64,000 nucleotides of DNA. It comes from Rhizobium rhizogenes NBRC 13257. GTDB taxonomy: Bacteria > Pseudomonadota > Alphaproteobacteria > Rhizobiales > Rhizobiaceae. The stretch is taken from the NCBI RefSeq assembly GCF_000696095.1, contig NZ_BAYX01000003.1, positions 62,001-126,000 on the forward strand, read 5' to 3'. Shown here in pieces: positions 49,243 to 58,745 of this stretch; within the stretch, counting starts at the first letter, position 1; every line of letters starts with the position of its first letter. A program made the translations under genes and the position numbers. The notes under the pieces are model-generated. The model saw nothing but the letters and a program-made list of their open reading frames with translations, was not told where the DNA came from and made no database searches.

Positions 49243-49656
49243 TCAATGCGCAAAGACACTCTCGAAATCCTTGAAACCCTTGACTTCGATCGGGTTTCCG
49301 CTGGGATCAAAGAAGAACATCGTACGCTGCTCGCCAGGCAGCCCTTCGAAGCGCACAACGGGCGGAATGTCGAATGCCGTGCCGGCGTCTTCCAGCCTCT
49401 TGGCAAGGGCAAACCAGTCGTCGAGCGCAAGGACAACACCGAGATGGGGCATCATCACCATATGATCGCCGACCTTGCCGGTGCGCGTCGTTTCGAAAGG
49501 CTTGCCGAGATGCAGGGAGATCTGATGGCCGAAGAAATCGAAATCGACCCATGTATCCGTGCTGCGGCCTTCCTCGCAGCCGAGCACGCCGCCATAAAAG
49601 CGGCGGGCCTCATCGAGATCGGTGACATGATAGGCGAGATGGAAAAGTGAACGCAT
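49243..49656 (-). CDS. VOC (glyoxalase/bleomycin-resistance) superfamily protein
   Basis: This 137-residue single-module pair is of the vicinal-oxygen-chelate fold: LFHLAYHVTDLDEARRFYGGVLGCEEG and, in the second half, MFFFDPSGNPIEVKGFKDFE. A metal site of His (LAYHV), His and Glu (NPIEVK) is plausible. Members include dioxygenases, isomerases and glyoxalases, so the reaction is open. It lies in the catabolic cluster, 22 bases before the hydroxyacid dehydrogenase. Confidence 0.82.
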   Translation of the reverse strand: MRSLFHLAYHVTDLDEARRFYGGVLGCEEGRSTDTWVDFDFFGHQISLHLGKPFETTRTGKVGDHMVMMPHLGVVLALDDWFALAKRLEDAGTAFDIPPVVRFEGLPGEQRTMFFFDPSGNPIEVKGFKDFESVFAH

Positions 49657-49695
49657 GATGATTGTTACCTGGCTAAGTTTGAGTAGTGGTGATTG

Positions 49696-50922
49696 CTATG
49701 ACATTGTTGATGGACATCGCTTGGCGGCTGCTTCCAAAAATGCCACGAGCAACGGATGGGGCATGTCGGCTCTTGATGATAATTCGGGATGTCCTTGCAT
49801 GCCAATGAAGAAGGCGTGCCCGGGCACTTCGATAGCATCGACAATGGCGCCTAATGAACTGAATGCGGCAACGCGAAGCCCGGCGACTTCAAGATCCGGC
49901 AGTAGAGCCGGGTTCAATCGGAAGCGGTGATTGCAGCGGATCTGGCGCTCTGAACGAATAATGACTGAGAGCTGAGTGTCGGAAACGATATCGATCGCCT
50001 GATCACCCGTCCTATGGAGTGGCAGCAGAGTTTCATCCGGCCCCTGCGCACCGGCCATCGGCACGAAGGTCTTGATCCTGGCATCCGGGTCGGCCTCCGC
50101 CAGATTGGCCGTTTTGCGACCCAAGGCACGCCATGCCACCGCCGTCGCCATCGTCTGCATACCCAGGCACAAACCAACTGTCGGCAGGCCGGATTCCAGG
50201 CTTAAAGCGGCGGCCGCGGTCTGGCCGGCAACATTCTTCATGTCGGCGCCCCCAGGGAGCAGAATGCCCGACAGGCCGTCGAAAATAGCTGGATCTTCGA
50301 ACTGGTTGATGTGGACCGGATCGATGAAGCGCGCATCGATCGGAATGGAAAGGCTATCTGCCGCGTCGGCGAGACTTGCCAGTGCTGCCGGATAGACGTC
50401 GCGATGGTCGCTCTCCGCACCGACAAGGCCGATTGTCAGACCATCGCCCTCCCAGAAGGGAGGCGCGCGCAACCCGATCCGCCCGAAGCGATCCCGCAGG
50501 GCAAGTAGCTCCTGCGTCGCCGCGTCGAAAAAGCAATCGGAACCCTCGTGAACGGTGATCGCTTTCACCTTTATTCCAAGGGCCTGGGCGGCAGACGAGA
50601 GTGTTGTCGGCATGTCTTGATCAGCCAGAAATGCCGGATGGATAGGCACCACGACGTTCTGCATCCGAGCAGCATCGAGAATACTCTCCGGCGTGGCGAC
50701 GGGCGGCACCTGCTTCCCCGACAGTCGCTCGAACCAGCAGAGCCCACTTGGCCCAAGCCCGCCACTTGCGATCACATGCTGCGCGGCATCGGCGTGGAGC
50801 CTGGTATCGAAGCGGGCCGCGACGTGCATGAAGCCGCATTGCCGTGCAGCCGCGATTGCAGCAGCAACCGCGCCATAGAGAGCAGGGCGGGACGTATCAT
50901 GCAAGACGAGGATCAACCCCAT
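49696..50922 (-). CDS. CTP-synthase-like glutamine amidotransferase, stand-alone
   Basis: This 408-residue protein has a C-terminal part (about 160-400) resembling the glutaminase domain of CTP synthase: GILLPGGADMKNV, nucleophile Cys252 in PTVGLCLGMQTMATAV, then MQGHPELSSRADMPHPLLVAFLEA with His378 and Glu380. The synthetase (ATP- and UTP-binding) half of PyrG is absent; residues 1-155 are an unrelated alpha/beta region that I do not recognise (it starts LILVLHDTSRP). ATG 50922 has AAGGAG 6 bases upstream. It lies among amino-acid catabolism genes, so its partner or substrate is not nucleotide metabolism by context. Confidence 0.8.
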   Translation of the reverse strand: MGLILVLHDTSRPALYGAVAAAIAAARQCGFMHVAARFDTRLHADAAQHVIASGGLGPSGLCWFERLSGKQVPPVATPESILDAARMQNVVVPIHPAFLADQDMPTTLSSAAQALGIKVKAITVHEGSDCFFDAATQELLALRDRFGRIGLRAPPFWEGDGLTIGLVGAESDHRDVYPAALASLADAADSLSIPIDARFIDPVHINQFEDPAIFDGLSGILLPGGADMKNVAGQTAAAALSLESGLPTVGLCLGMQTMATAVAWRALGRKTANLAEADPDARIKTFVPMAGAQGPDETLLPLHRTGDQAIDIVSDTQLSVIIRSERQIRCNHRFRLNPALLPDLEVAGLRVAAFSSLGAIVDAIEVPGHAFFIGMQGHPELSSRADMPHPLLVAFLEAAAKRCPSTMS

Positions 50923-50944
50923 GGCGCGCTCCTTCTCGTCGCTT

Positions 50945-52114
50945 TCAAACTTCGAGCAAATCGCGTTTGACGGTTCCAAGCGCTCGATATCCCGTGTCCG
51001 TGACGACGATCGTTTCGCTGACGCCGACGGTGAAGCGGCCGTAAATGCGCAGCGCCGGCGGCAAATGGAAGGTCATGCCGGGACGCAGCTCCGTCTTCAC
51101 TCCGGCGTTCAGGCTGAGGATGGCCCCCTCGCCCCAATCCGGCGCGAAGGAGATCCCGACGCTATAGCCAAGGCGCTTGCGGAAATTATCGGTGTAGCCC
51201 GCCGCATCGATGATCCGCTGGCAAGCCATATGTGGAACCTCGCACGGCACGCCCGGACGAATGGTATCGAGCGATACCTGGAGCGCCTCCTGGCAAACCT
51301 TCATCATCTCCGTTGCTTCATTCGGCGCCTGCCCGATCCAGGCCGATCGCATCAAGGCAGCGTGATAGCGGTCATGGCAGGCGGCCATTTCGAGAAAGGC
51401 GGGATCACCGTCCTCGATCCTGCCGCGTCGCCAGGTTCCGTGCGGCACGCCCGTGCGCGCACCGACTGAGACAAGCGGTTCCATGCCCATATATTCCGAT
51501 CCGGCTGATATCGCCGCAGACATCATTGCGGCGACCAGATCGTTATCGGTGGCACCGACCTTGACGGCCGCAAGTCCGGCCCGCATGCCCGCGTCGACAT
51601 AGGAGGCCGCGCGTTCGAGCTTCTCGATTTCCAGCGGAGATTTGACGGCGCGTAACTTTTCAATAACGCCGGCACCGTCATGCACGACGCCTAACCGCTC
51701 AGCCAAGGATTCGTAGACGAATATCGGCAGGAACCAGCCTCGTTTGTCGATCGCGACGCGCTTTCCTCTAAGGCCGCGCTTCTCGATGAGGGCCATGAGG
51801 AAGGAAACGGGCTCGTCGCCGTCCTGATAGACTTCGGCGTCAGCGATGAAGGTATTGGCGATGAAGTTAAAATATTCGAGCTGGCGGATGACGAAGACCG
51901 GATCACCCTCGGCCGGAAGGAGCAGCGCCTGAAACGTGTAATATCCCGGTGTTTGCTGGCCGGTCAGATAGAAGATGTTTTCCGGACCGGTGATGACGAG
52001 CGCGTCGATGCCAGCCTCGACGAGATTTTGACGAGCGCGTGCAACCCGGATCTCATATTCCTTTTTCGGGAAGGCCGATTCCTGCCCCTGTAAGATAGTG
52101 CCTGCCGTCGTCAT
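50945..52114 (-). CDS. M24 peptidase-fold hydrolase, creatinase/ectoine hydrolase-like
   Basis: This 389-residue protein has a creatinase N-terminal domain and a pita-bread C-terminal domain. In the C-terminal domain the usual metal ligands are changed: the first Asp is Glu (PAFLEMAAC), the second is Ala (RYHAALMRS) and the His of GHGIG is Tyr (LGYSVGIS), while a late Glu (VSETIVV) remains. This pattern fits metal-independent members such as creatinase, so it probably hydrolyses a C-N bond in a small molecule and not a peptide. It overlaps the next gene in the operon by 4 bases. Confidence 0.85.
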   Translation of the reverse strand: MTTAGTILQGQESAFPKKEYEIRVARARQNLVEAGIDALVITGPENIFYLTGQQTPGYYTFQALLLPAEGDPVFVIRQLEYFNFIANTFIADAEVYQDGDEPVSFLMALIEKRGLRGKRVAIDKRGWFLPIFVYESLAERLGVVHDGAGVIEKLRAVKSPLEIEKLERAASYVDAGMRAGLAAVKVGATDNDLVAAMMSAAISAGSEYMGMEPLVSVGARTGVPHGTWRRGRIEDGDPAFLEMAACHDRYHAALMRSAWIGQAPNEATEMMKVCQEALQVSLDTIRPGVPCEVPHMACQRIIDAAGYTDNFRKRLGYSVGISFAPDWGEGAILSLNAGVKTELRPGMTFHLPPALRIYGRFTVGVSETIVVTDTGYRALGTVKRDLLEV

Positions 52115-53208
52115 CTTGCGAACTCCTTCAAGAGACTTGTCTTTGATAGATCAACCGTCAACCCGAGGCCGGGAGCCTGAGTGCCGGTCACTTGGCCTCG
52201 GGCGTAGGTGAGGCGGGATGCCGGATCGTCAGCCAGCCCATCGGCTCCATATAATTCGGCGAAGGACGGGCCAGTCGCGCAGGCCAGATGCAGGGCCGCG
52301 GCCGTCGCCACGGCGCCCTCATTCATCTGCCCGAGCATGAAGGGGATATTGCCGTTGCGAAGCGTCACTGCCGCCTTCAGCGTCGGAGCGATGCCGCCGA
52401 GCTTGACCAGCTTGAGATGTGCCCACAGACGGCCGGACGCCTCGACAATAGCCTTCACGTCCAGCAAACTGGAGACACTTTCGTCCAGCATCAGCGGCAT
52501 CGGGCTTTTCCGTGCGAGTTCGAGCATGAGGTCGAAATCTCCGGCGGGAATGGGCTGCTCGACATAAGCGAGATCGAATTCTGCCAGCCGCGCTAGCTTC
52601 CCTTCTGCATCGTCGCGGCCCCAGGCACCATTGGCATCGACCGCGAGCTTGATGGCCTCACCGAAGCGACTGCGCAGCTGCGAAAGTCGCCACAGATCAT
52701 CCTCAAAAGCGCCGGCTCCGATCCTGACCTTTAGGTCGCAAAAGCCGCGCCTGACGTAGTTTTCCGCCTGTGCGAGAAATTGCTCCGGCGTGGAAATGAA
52801 CAATGTCTGGTTCGTCGGATGTGAAATGGGCATTGCAGCGGCAGCGCCTAGCCATTGCGCAAGCGGTACGCCCTGCCGTCGTGCCAGAAGATCGTGAAGC
52901 GCGATGTCCAGCAGCATCCGTACCGGTGCGCTCGCCTCTGCCCAGATCGTCTCGTCGGCAAGCAGATCGGCCGCCTCTAGCGACCAGTCGATCCGGTCGA
53001 AAAGCGATAATGCCTCGGCCAGGACCGTATCCGCCTGAAGGCCGTTCAGATAGGCGATATTGATGCGGACTTCGCCGGTCGCCACCACATCGCCGTCGCG
53101 CAGGCGTAGATAAAGCGTATCGAGGCCGGTGACCGGGCCGGATGATGCGGTGTGCAGCATCAGGCCGTTCCCATAGCTCAGCGTGGCGCGGTGCAGGGAC
53201 GCTTGCAT
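52111..53208 (-). CDS. enolase superfamily protein, muconate-lactonising/dipeptide-epimerase-like
   Basis: This 365-residue protein has the enolase-type capping domain and a TIM barrel. Metal ligands are Asp191 (AVDANGAW), Glu217 (YVEQP) and Asp242 (MLDES); Lys266 (LWAHLKLVKLGG) is the usual far-side base. The near-side motif reads Lys160-Val-Arg162 where muconate-lactonising members usually have Lys-x-Lys, so the second catalytic lysine appears replaced by Arg. Members racemise, epimerise or dehydrate acids. It lies between an M24-type hydrolase and an M20 deacylase, and overlaps the former by 4 bases. Confidence 0.87.
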   Translation of the reverse strand: MQASLHRATLSYGNGLMLHTASSGPVTGLDTLYLRLRDGDVVATGEVRINIAYLNGLQADTVLAEALSLFDRIDWSLEAADLLADETIWAEASAPVRMLLDIALHDLLARRQGVPLAQWLGAAAAMPISHPTNQTLFISTPEQFLAQAENYVRRGFCDLKVRIGAGAFEDDLWRLSQLRSRFGEAIKLAVDANGAWGRDDAEGKLARLAEFDLAYVEQPIPAGDFDLMLELARKSPMPLMLDESVSSLLDVKAIVEASGRLWAHLKLVKLGGIAPTLKAAVTLRNGNIPFMLGQMNEGAVATAAALHLACATGPSFAELYGADGLADDPASRLTYARGQVTGTQAPGLGLTVDLSKTSLLKEFAR

Positions 53209-53211
53209 CGA

Positions 53212-54369
53212 TCAGGCCCGCAGCATCGACTGCGCGACATCGCGATAAATCAGGCTGGCTGTCACGAACTCGTCGATAGGAACGAATTCGTCGGGCTTGT
53301 GGGCCACGGACAAATCGCCCGGACCGATCACGGTGCCCTGTGCGCCGATCTGCCGGAAATGCACCAGGTCGCAACCGCCCTGAAAGCCGAAGGGGCCGGG
53401 ATTTGCGATGCCGTGAGACCGGCAAGCGACCATGCTGGCTTGGACGATGGCGCTGTCGATCGCAGTTTCCGTCGCACCGCCCGTCGTCGCCTTGTAGTCG
53501 ATAATCTCTGCCCGAACGCCGAAGCGCGCTTGGGCGAGCGCCAGCAGATCGGCAAACTCCTGCTTCACCGCCTCTTCGTTCTCGCCGGGCACCATCCTGC
53601 GGTCCAGCAGGACATCGCAGGCATAGGGCACCACATTGTCCGCATGTCCGCCGGAAATACGCGTCACCGTCAGGCTTGCTTCACCGACCAGCGGATGCGT
53701 ACGGCCGCGCACCACCTCGTTGTGATGGGCCTCGATCAGCGAAAGGAGCTGCCCGGCGCGATAGATGGCGTTCTCGCCGAGATGCGGCGTTCCGGAGTGT
53801 GCTGCCTGCCCATGAACGCGCACGACGGGCCTGAGACTTCCCTTATGTGCCGCAAAGGTCGTGTTGGATGTCGGCTCGCCCACCACGGCAAAGTCGATTT
53901 TCGGTTTGCCGGCCGCGTAGAATTTGGCGCCTTCGCTGGCAATCTCCTCGTCGCCGACGAAAACGCCGAGCAAGGTACCGGACCATGTGCTGCGGTCGGA
54001 TGCCAGCATTCGCATGGCTTCCACCATCGCTATCAGCGGCCCCTTGCAGTCGCAGGCGCCACGACCATAGAGCTTGCCGTCTGCCTCGCGCAGCGTGAAC
54101 GGATCGGACGACCATCCGTCTCCCGCGGGCACGGTATCCATATGGGTGTTGAAGGCGAAGACCGGCCCCGGCCCATTGTCCAGCCGCGCCTCGACATTGA
54201 AACGGCCTGGCTTGTACTCCGTGATATCGACCGCAAAGCCCGCGGACAGAAGCATATCGCGGACATAGACGGCAGCATCAGCCTCTCGGCCCGGCGGATT
54301 TTCTGTTCTGATGGCGATCAGCTCGGCCAGTTCACGCTTCATGCGCGCGATATCGGGGGTATGGGACAT
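53212..54369 (-). CDS. M20 family deacylase (ArgE/DapE-like)
   Basis: This 385-residue zinc hydrolase removes acyl groups from amino acids or cleaves dipeptides. Zinc ligands are in FAFNTHMDTVPAGDGW (His and Asp), GRGACDCKGPLIAMVEA (Asp), GDEEIASEGAK (Glu-Glu) and VVGEPTS. The dimerisation domain has VHGQAAHSGTPHLGENAIY. It starts close after the transporter ATPase and ends 3 bases before the enolase-superfamily gene, so these two steps are likely consecutive. Confidence 0.9.
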   Translation of the reverse strand: MSHTPDIARMKRELAELIAIRTENPPGREADAAVYVRDMLLSAGFAVDITEYKPGRFNVEARLDNGPGPVFAFNTHMDTVPAGDGWSSDPFTLREADGKLYGRGACDCKGPLIAMVEAMRMLASDRSTWSGTLLGVFVGDEEIASEGAKFYAAGKPKIDFAVVGEPTSNTTFAAHKGSLRPVVRVHGQAAHSGTPHLGENAIYRAGQLLSLIEAHHNEVVRGRTHPLVGEASLTVTRISGGHADNVVPYACDVLLDRRMVPGENEEAVKQEFADLLALAQARFGVRAEIIDYKATTGGATETAIDSAIVQASMVACRSHGIANPGPFGFQGGCDLVHFRQIGAQGTVIGPGDLSVAHKPDEFVPIDEFVTASLIYRDVAQSMLRA

Positions 54370-54384
54370 GTCTGCCTTCCGCAG

Positions 54385-55134
<750 letters not shown>

Positions 55135-55145
55135 GTCGTCTTTCC

Positions 55146-55862
55146 TCACTGGATCTCGGATTTCGGGGCGATGAGGCTCAAGGGCTTGCGAATGCTGCCC
55201 CGGCGCCCGCGTTTCGGGTCAAGCGACCGCTCGAGAATTGATTGAAAGACCATGAAGATCGTCGTCAGCGCCAGATAGTAGATGCCGGCGGCGCTCAAGG
55301 CCTCAAAATAGCGGAAATTCGCGCTGGCGGTCTGGTTGGCGACGAGAAGCAACTCCTCCACGGCAACGACGGAAACAAGCGCGCTGGTCTTCAGCATGCC
55401 GATCATCTGATTGCCGACGGCGGGCAGGACGATGCGGGCGGCCTGCGGCATCACGACGAAACGCATGACGCTCGCCCGTGTCATTCCAAGCGCAAGCCCG
55501 GCCGTCCTCTGCCCCTTTTTCACCGCATGCAGGCCCGACCGCAGGATCTCCGCCATGTAGGCACCCTCATTCAGCGACAAAGCGAGGACCGCGCTGAGAA
55601 TAGCCGAGAGGCGAATGCCGAAACCTGGCAGGACATTATAGATGAAGATGATCTGGAACAGGACCGGGGTACCGCGAAACAGCCAGAGATAGACGAGCGT
55701 CGCCGCCTTGACGGCGCGCAGTTCTGTCTCCTGCAAAAGAGCAATGACGAGCCCGACGATGATCCCGAAGAATAACGACACTATGGTGATCAAAAGGGTC
55801 AGCACGGCGCCGTGGAAAAAAGCGGGCGACAGCAGATAGTCGAAAACGAGTTCGAGAGACAT
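55146..55862 (-). CDS. amino-acid ABC transporter permease
   Basis: This 238-residue HisM/GlnP-like permease has about five helices. LWLFRGTPVLFQIIFIYNVLPG holds the family R-G-T-P motif, and the EAA loop is QRTAGLALGMTRASVMRFVVMPQAARIVLPA. Only one permease gene is present, so it presumably forms a homodimer. Confidence 0.93.
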   Translation of the reverse strand: MSLELVFDYLLSPAFFHGAVLTLLITIVSLFFGIIVGLVIALLQETELRAVKAATLVYLWLFRGTPVLFQIIFIYNVLPGFGIRLSAILSAVLALSLNEGAYMAEILRSGLHAVKKGQRTAGLALGMTRASVMRFVVMPQAARIVLPAVGNQMIGMLKTSALVSVVAVEELLLVANQTASANFRYFEALSAAGIYYLALTTIFMVFQSILERSLDPKRGRRGSIRKPLSLIAPKSEIQ

Positions 55863-55895
55863 GCCCGCTCCTTCTCTTCAGCATCAGGTCGGATG

Positions 55896-56705
55896 TCAGT
55901 TGAAGATCGCAACGGAAGCCGGCAGCTTCCACTTCTCGATCAGGCTCTTGTAGGTGCCATCGGCGACGATTTCGGCGAGTGCTGCCTTGATGGAGGCTTG
56001 AACAGCGGCATCCCCCTTGCGGGTGGCAATGCCAATGCTGGTATTGGACTCGAACTCGCCACCAACGACTTCATAGACGCCAGGAACCGCCGCCTGAAGC
56101 ACCACCGCACCCGGCGTGGAATCGTATTCCGCATCCGCGCGGCCCTGCCGCAAGGACAGTGCGGAATCCTGTGCCGTCGGCAGTGTCAGGACCGTTACGC
56201 CCGAAAGCCCCTTGGCCTTGCAGCGTGTATCGTCAGCCCGCGCCTGGTTTTCCTGAATGCCGCCAAGCGTGACGGCGATCGTCTTGCCGCAAAGCGTATC
56301 GTCCCGGCCGGTAATCTTGGCGGGATTGCCAGCCTGAACGATCACCTGATTGCCGATTTTCATATAGGGAATGAAATCGACCTGCTCTGAGCGCTTGTCA
56401 TTGATGTACATGGCCGAGTTGATGATATCGATCCGGCTGGAGAGAAGCGCCGGGATCAGCCCCTTGAACTCCATGTTCATCGGCACGGGCTTGGCGCTGA
56501 GTTTTGCGGCCAGCGCTGCGATCAGGTCGATATCGAAACCGGACAGCACCCCATCCTTCTGGAATTCGAATGGCGCGAACGTCGCCGCAACGCCGTAGGT
56601 GATGGATCCATTCTCGACGAGGCCCGACTTTGGAAGATCGGCGGCAATGACGGATTGCGCAAGGACCAGGGGCAAGGCGAATGCAGTCATGAAAGATCGA
56701 AGCAT
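55896..56705 (-). CDS. amino-acid ABC transporter solute-binding protein, family 3
   Basis: This 269-residue periplasmic protein has a Sec signal to about residue 21 (ending VIA-AD). The mature part begins SGLVENGSITYGVAATFAPFEFQKDGVLSGFDIDLIAALAAKL, the family 3 pattern. Two cysteines (TLC and TRC) may pair. It is the first gene of the 56.7-47.4 kb cluster and is divergent from the GntR gene across a 301-base control region. Confidence 0.93.
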   Translation of the reverse strand: MLRSFMTAFALPLVLAQSVIAADLPKSGLVENGSITYGVAATFAPFEFQKDGVLSGFDIDLIAALAAKLSAKPVPMNMEFKGLIPALLSSRIDIINSAMYINDKRSEQVDFIPYMKIGNQVIVQAGNPAKITGRDDTLCGKTIAVTLGGIQENQARADDTRCKAKGLSGVTVLTLPTAQDSALSLRQGRADAEYDSTPGAVVLQAAVPGVYEVVGGEFESNTSIGIATRKGDAAVQASIKAALAEIVADGTYKSLIEKWKLPASVAIFN

Positions 56706-57006
56706 GGCAGTTCCCTTTTGTTTGATCGAGCTATAATTGCTCTGATTTAATACAACGGTACAATGTCGCTATCGAGAGAGTCAAGCGCGGAAGCGCAAAA
56801 ATAGGCATTTCTGGAGTGGCTTAAATAATAAGCATTTTGGCGAAGTTTTGACCGAAACTCATATCCGGTTGGATAGTATGCACAGCTTCCATGTTTCCTG
56901 GCGATCGTTTTTCAGATGAAACTCGTGAGTTTCATGCTTTCATGAGATTGGTCGCGTTGCCGATGCCGGCACTCATGTTGTATTAGCTGTGTAAATTTGT
57001 ACAAAA
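56706..57006. promoter_or_regulatory. divergent control region with repeated operator-like sites
   Basis: These 301 bases lie between the binding-protein start (-) and the GntR gene (+). On the minus strand ATTGTACCGTTGTATTAAA (56764-56746) precedes the importer. On the plus strand TTGTATTA (56978-56985) and the palindrome TTTGTACAAA (56996-57005) precede the GntR gene. So TTGTAC and TTGTATTA occur on both sides. A perfect 20-bp palindrome, ATGAAACTC-GT-GAGTTTCAT, lies between at 56916-56935. These fit autoregulation and control of the operon by the GntR protein. Confidence 0.5.
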
Positions 57007-57912
57007 ATGGAAAGCCTAATGGCCAGTGCTCCACGTCAAGGTCGATATCGCCTTGCAAATCAGATTCTCGATCTCGCCCGGGATGCTCGCTTCGAGCCCG
57101 GGCATCACCTGCGCGAACAGCAGCTTGGCGATCTGATCGGCGTATCGAGAACACCGGTTCGCGCTGCGCTGCTGCTGCTTGTGGAACACGGTGTCGTGGA
57201 GGCCCGCAAGAACCAGGGATTTTTCTTGAAGGCATTGCCTGAAGAGCTGCTGCGCGTTGAGTTGGAGGTGCCGACGACAGCCGATCAGGATCTCTATTTG
57301 CGGATTGTGGAAGACCGCCTTTCCGGCGCGCTCCCGGAAACCTTCACGCAGTCGGAAATTGCTCGTCGTTTCGACGTGGACCGCATTCTCCTGCAGCGAA
57401 CGCTCACCCATCTGGTGAATGACGGGTTGTTGGCGCGAAACAGCGGCAGGGGCTGGACCTTTCTGCCCACGCTCGACACGCAGGTGGCCTTGCGCAACAG
57501 CTATGATTTCCGCACCACGATCGAACCTGCCGGGCTGCTGCTCAACACCTTTCGCCACGATCCTGCCGCCCTGGAACGATCGCGCCTTCAGCACCTCTAT
57601 CTGGAGGCGCATCCTGACATCACGTCTATAAACCCTCGCCAATTGTTCGAGACGGATGCACAGTTCCACGAAATGATCGCTGAGTTCAGCGGCAATATCT
57701 TCTTCCTGCAATCCATCCAGCAGCAGAACAGGCTGCGGCGATTGCTTGAGTTTGGTGGCTACACCAATCGCCGGCGCGTGAAGGACTGGTGCCGGGAACA
57801 CGTTGCGATCCTCGATGCGATCGCATCGGGACAGCGCGCGCACGCGGCCCAACTTATGACGCAACATCTCCGGGCTGCTCTGTCGTTTGCTCCGCAATAT
57901 GGTGCGTCGTAA
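57007..57912 (+). CDS. GntR family regulator with two winged helices and an FCD-type domain
   Basis: This 301-residue protein has a GntR winged helix at about 14-76 (QILDLARDARFEPGHHLREQQLGDLIGVSRTPVRAALLLLVEHGVV). A second winged-helix-like region follows at about 95-155 (TFTQSEIARRFDVDRILLQRTLTHLVNDGLLARNSGRGWTF). The FCD-like effector domain has candidate metal residues Asp217, His221, His265 and His287. An in-frame ATG at 57019 with GGAAAG upstream is an alternative start. It faces the 56.7-47.4 kb cluster, which it probably controls. Confidence 0.9.
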   Translation: MESLMASAPRQGRYRLANQILDLARDARFEPGHHLREQQLGDLIGVSRTPVRAALLLLVEHGVVEARKNQGFFLKALPEELLRVELEVPTTADQDLYLRIVEDRLSGALPETFTQSEIARRFDVDRILLQRTLTHLVNDGLLARNSGRGWTFLPTLDTQVALRNSYDFRTTIEPAGLLLNTFRHDPAALERSRLQHLYLEAHPDITSINPRQLFETDAQFHEMIAEFSGNIFFLQSIQQQNRLRRLLEFGGYTNRRRVKDWCREHVAILDAIASGQRAHAAQLMTQHLRAALSFAPQYGAS

Positions 57913-57962
57913 CGGCATTCAGATCGGCGGATCGCTTCTCAGCGGCAGATGGCTTTCCAATA

Positions 57963-58745
57963 TCAGAACCGGTGAATACGCAGGCCCAGGACTTTTTCCG
58001 ACAGGACGACGACGAACAGGGTCAGCACGATGGATACCGTCGACACGGCGGCGGCCTCGGGGGTGAAGTTCGTGCGCAAATAGTCGTAGAGCTGGATCGG
58101 AAGCGTGGCGGTGCCGACATTCTTCAGCATGAATGATATGGTGAATGTGTCAAAGGATATGATGAAGGCGAACAGGCATCCGCCAATCACGCCAGGCTTG
58201 ATCAGCGGCAGCATGATGCGGCGAAACCGCGTCAATGGCCCGGCGCCGAGGCTCTTGGCTGCCAGGCTCCAGGATGCGTCGTAGGACTCCATTGCCGCCG
58301 AAACGTTGATGAAGACGAAGGGAAGGGTGATGAGGCAATGGCCGATGATCATCGCCGCGATCGTTCGTGTGCCCATGCCGATCGAATAGACGAAGAACAA
58401 CAGCGATATCGCCGTCAGCACCTCCGGCACCAGCAGCGGCAGAAGCATGGCGAGCCGGATGCTTTCCTTCCAGCGTCCGGCATGCTGGACATAGAAGATC
58501 GCCGCCATCGTGCCGATGATCGAGGAAATCACCGTCGAGACCGCGGCCACCCAGAGCGATGTCTTGATCGCGCTGAGGAAGACCTCATTGTGAAAGAACA
58601 CCACATACCAGCGAAATGAAAGTCCCTGTGGCGGGAACGTCAGGAAGGCGCCAGCATTGAAGGAAGCGCCGACGACCACGAGGATCGGCAGCAGCAGAAA
58701 GGCGTAGATTATCAGGCAGTAGCCGGTGAGGAGGTGCCTGGACAT
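57963..58745 (-). CDS. ABC transporter permease, PotC-like
   Basis: This 260-residue permease starts MSRHLLTGYCLIIYAFLLLPILVVVGASF; the EAA loop is AAKSLGAGPLTRFRRIMLPLIKPG. I chose ATG 58745, which overlaps the stop of the preceding permease by one base (TGATG). It is the last gene of the second polyamine-type importer operon and is convergent with the GntR gene. Confidence 0.93.
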   Translation of the reverse strand: MSRHLLTGYCLIIYAFLLLPILVVVGASFNAGAFLTFPPQGLSFRWYVVFFHNEVFLSAIKTSLWVAAVSTVISSIIGTMAAIFYVQHAGRWKESIRLAMLLPLLVPEVLTAISLLFFVYSIGMGTRTIAAMIIGHCLITLPFVFINVSAAMESYDASWSLAAKSLGAGPLTRFRRIMLPLIKPGVIGGCLFAFIISFDTFTISFMLKNVGTATLPIQLYDYLRTNFTPEAAAVSTVSIVLTLFVVVLSEKVLGLRIHRF

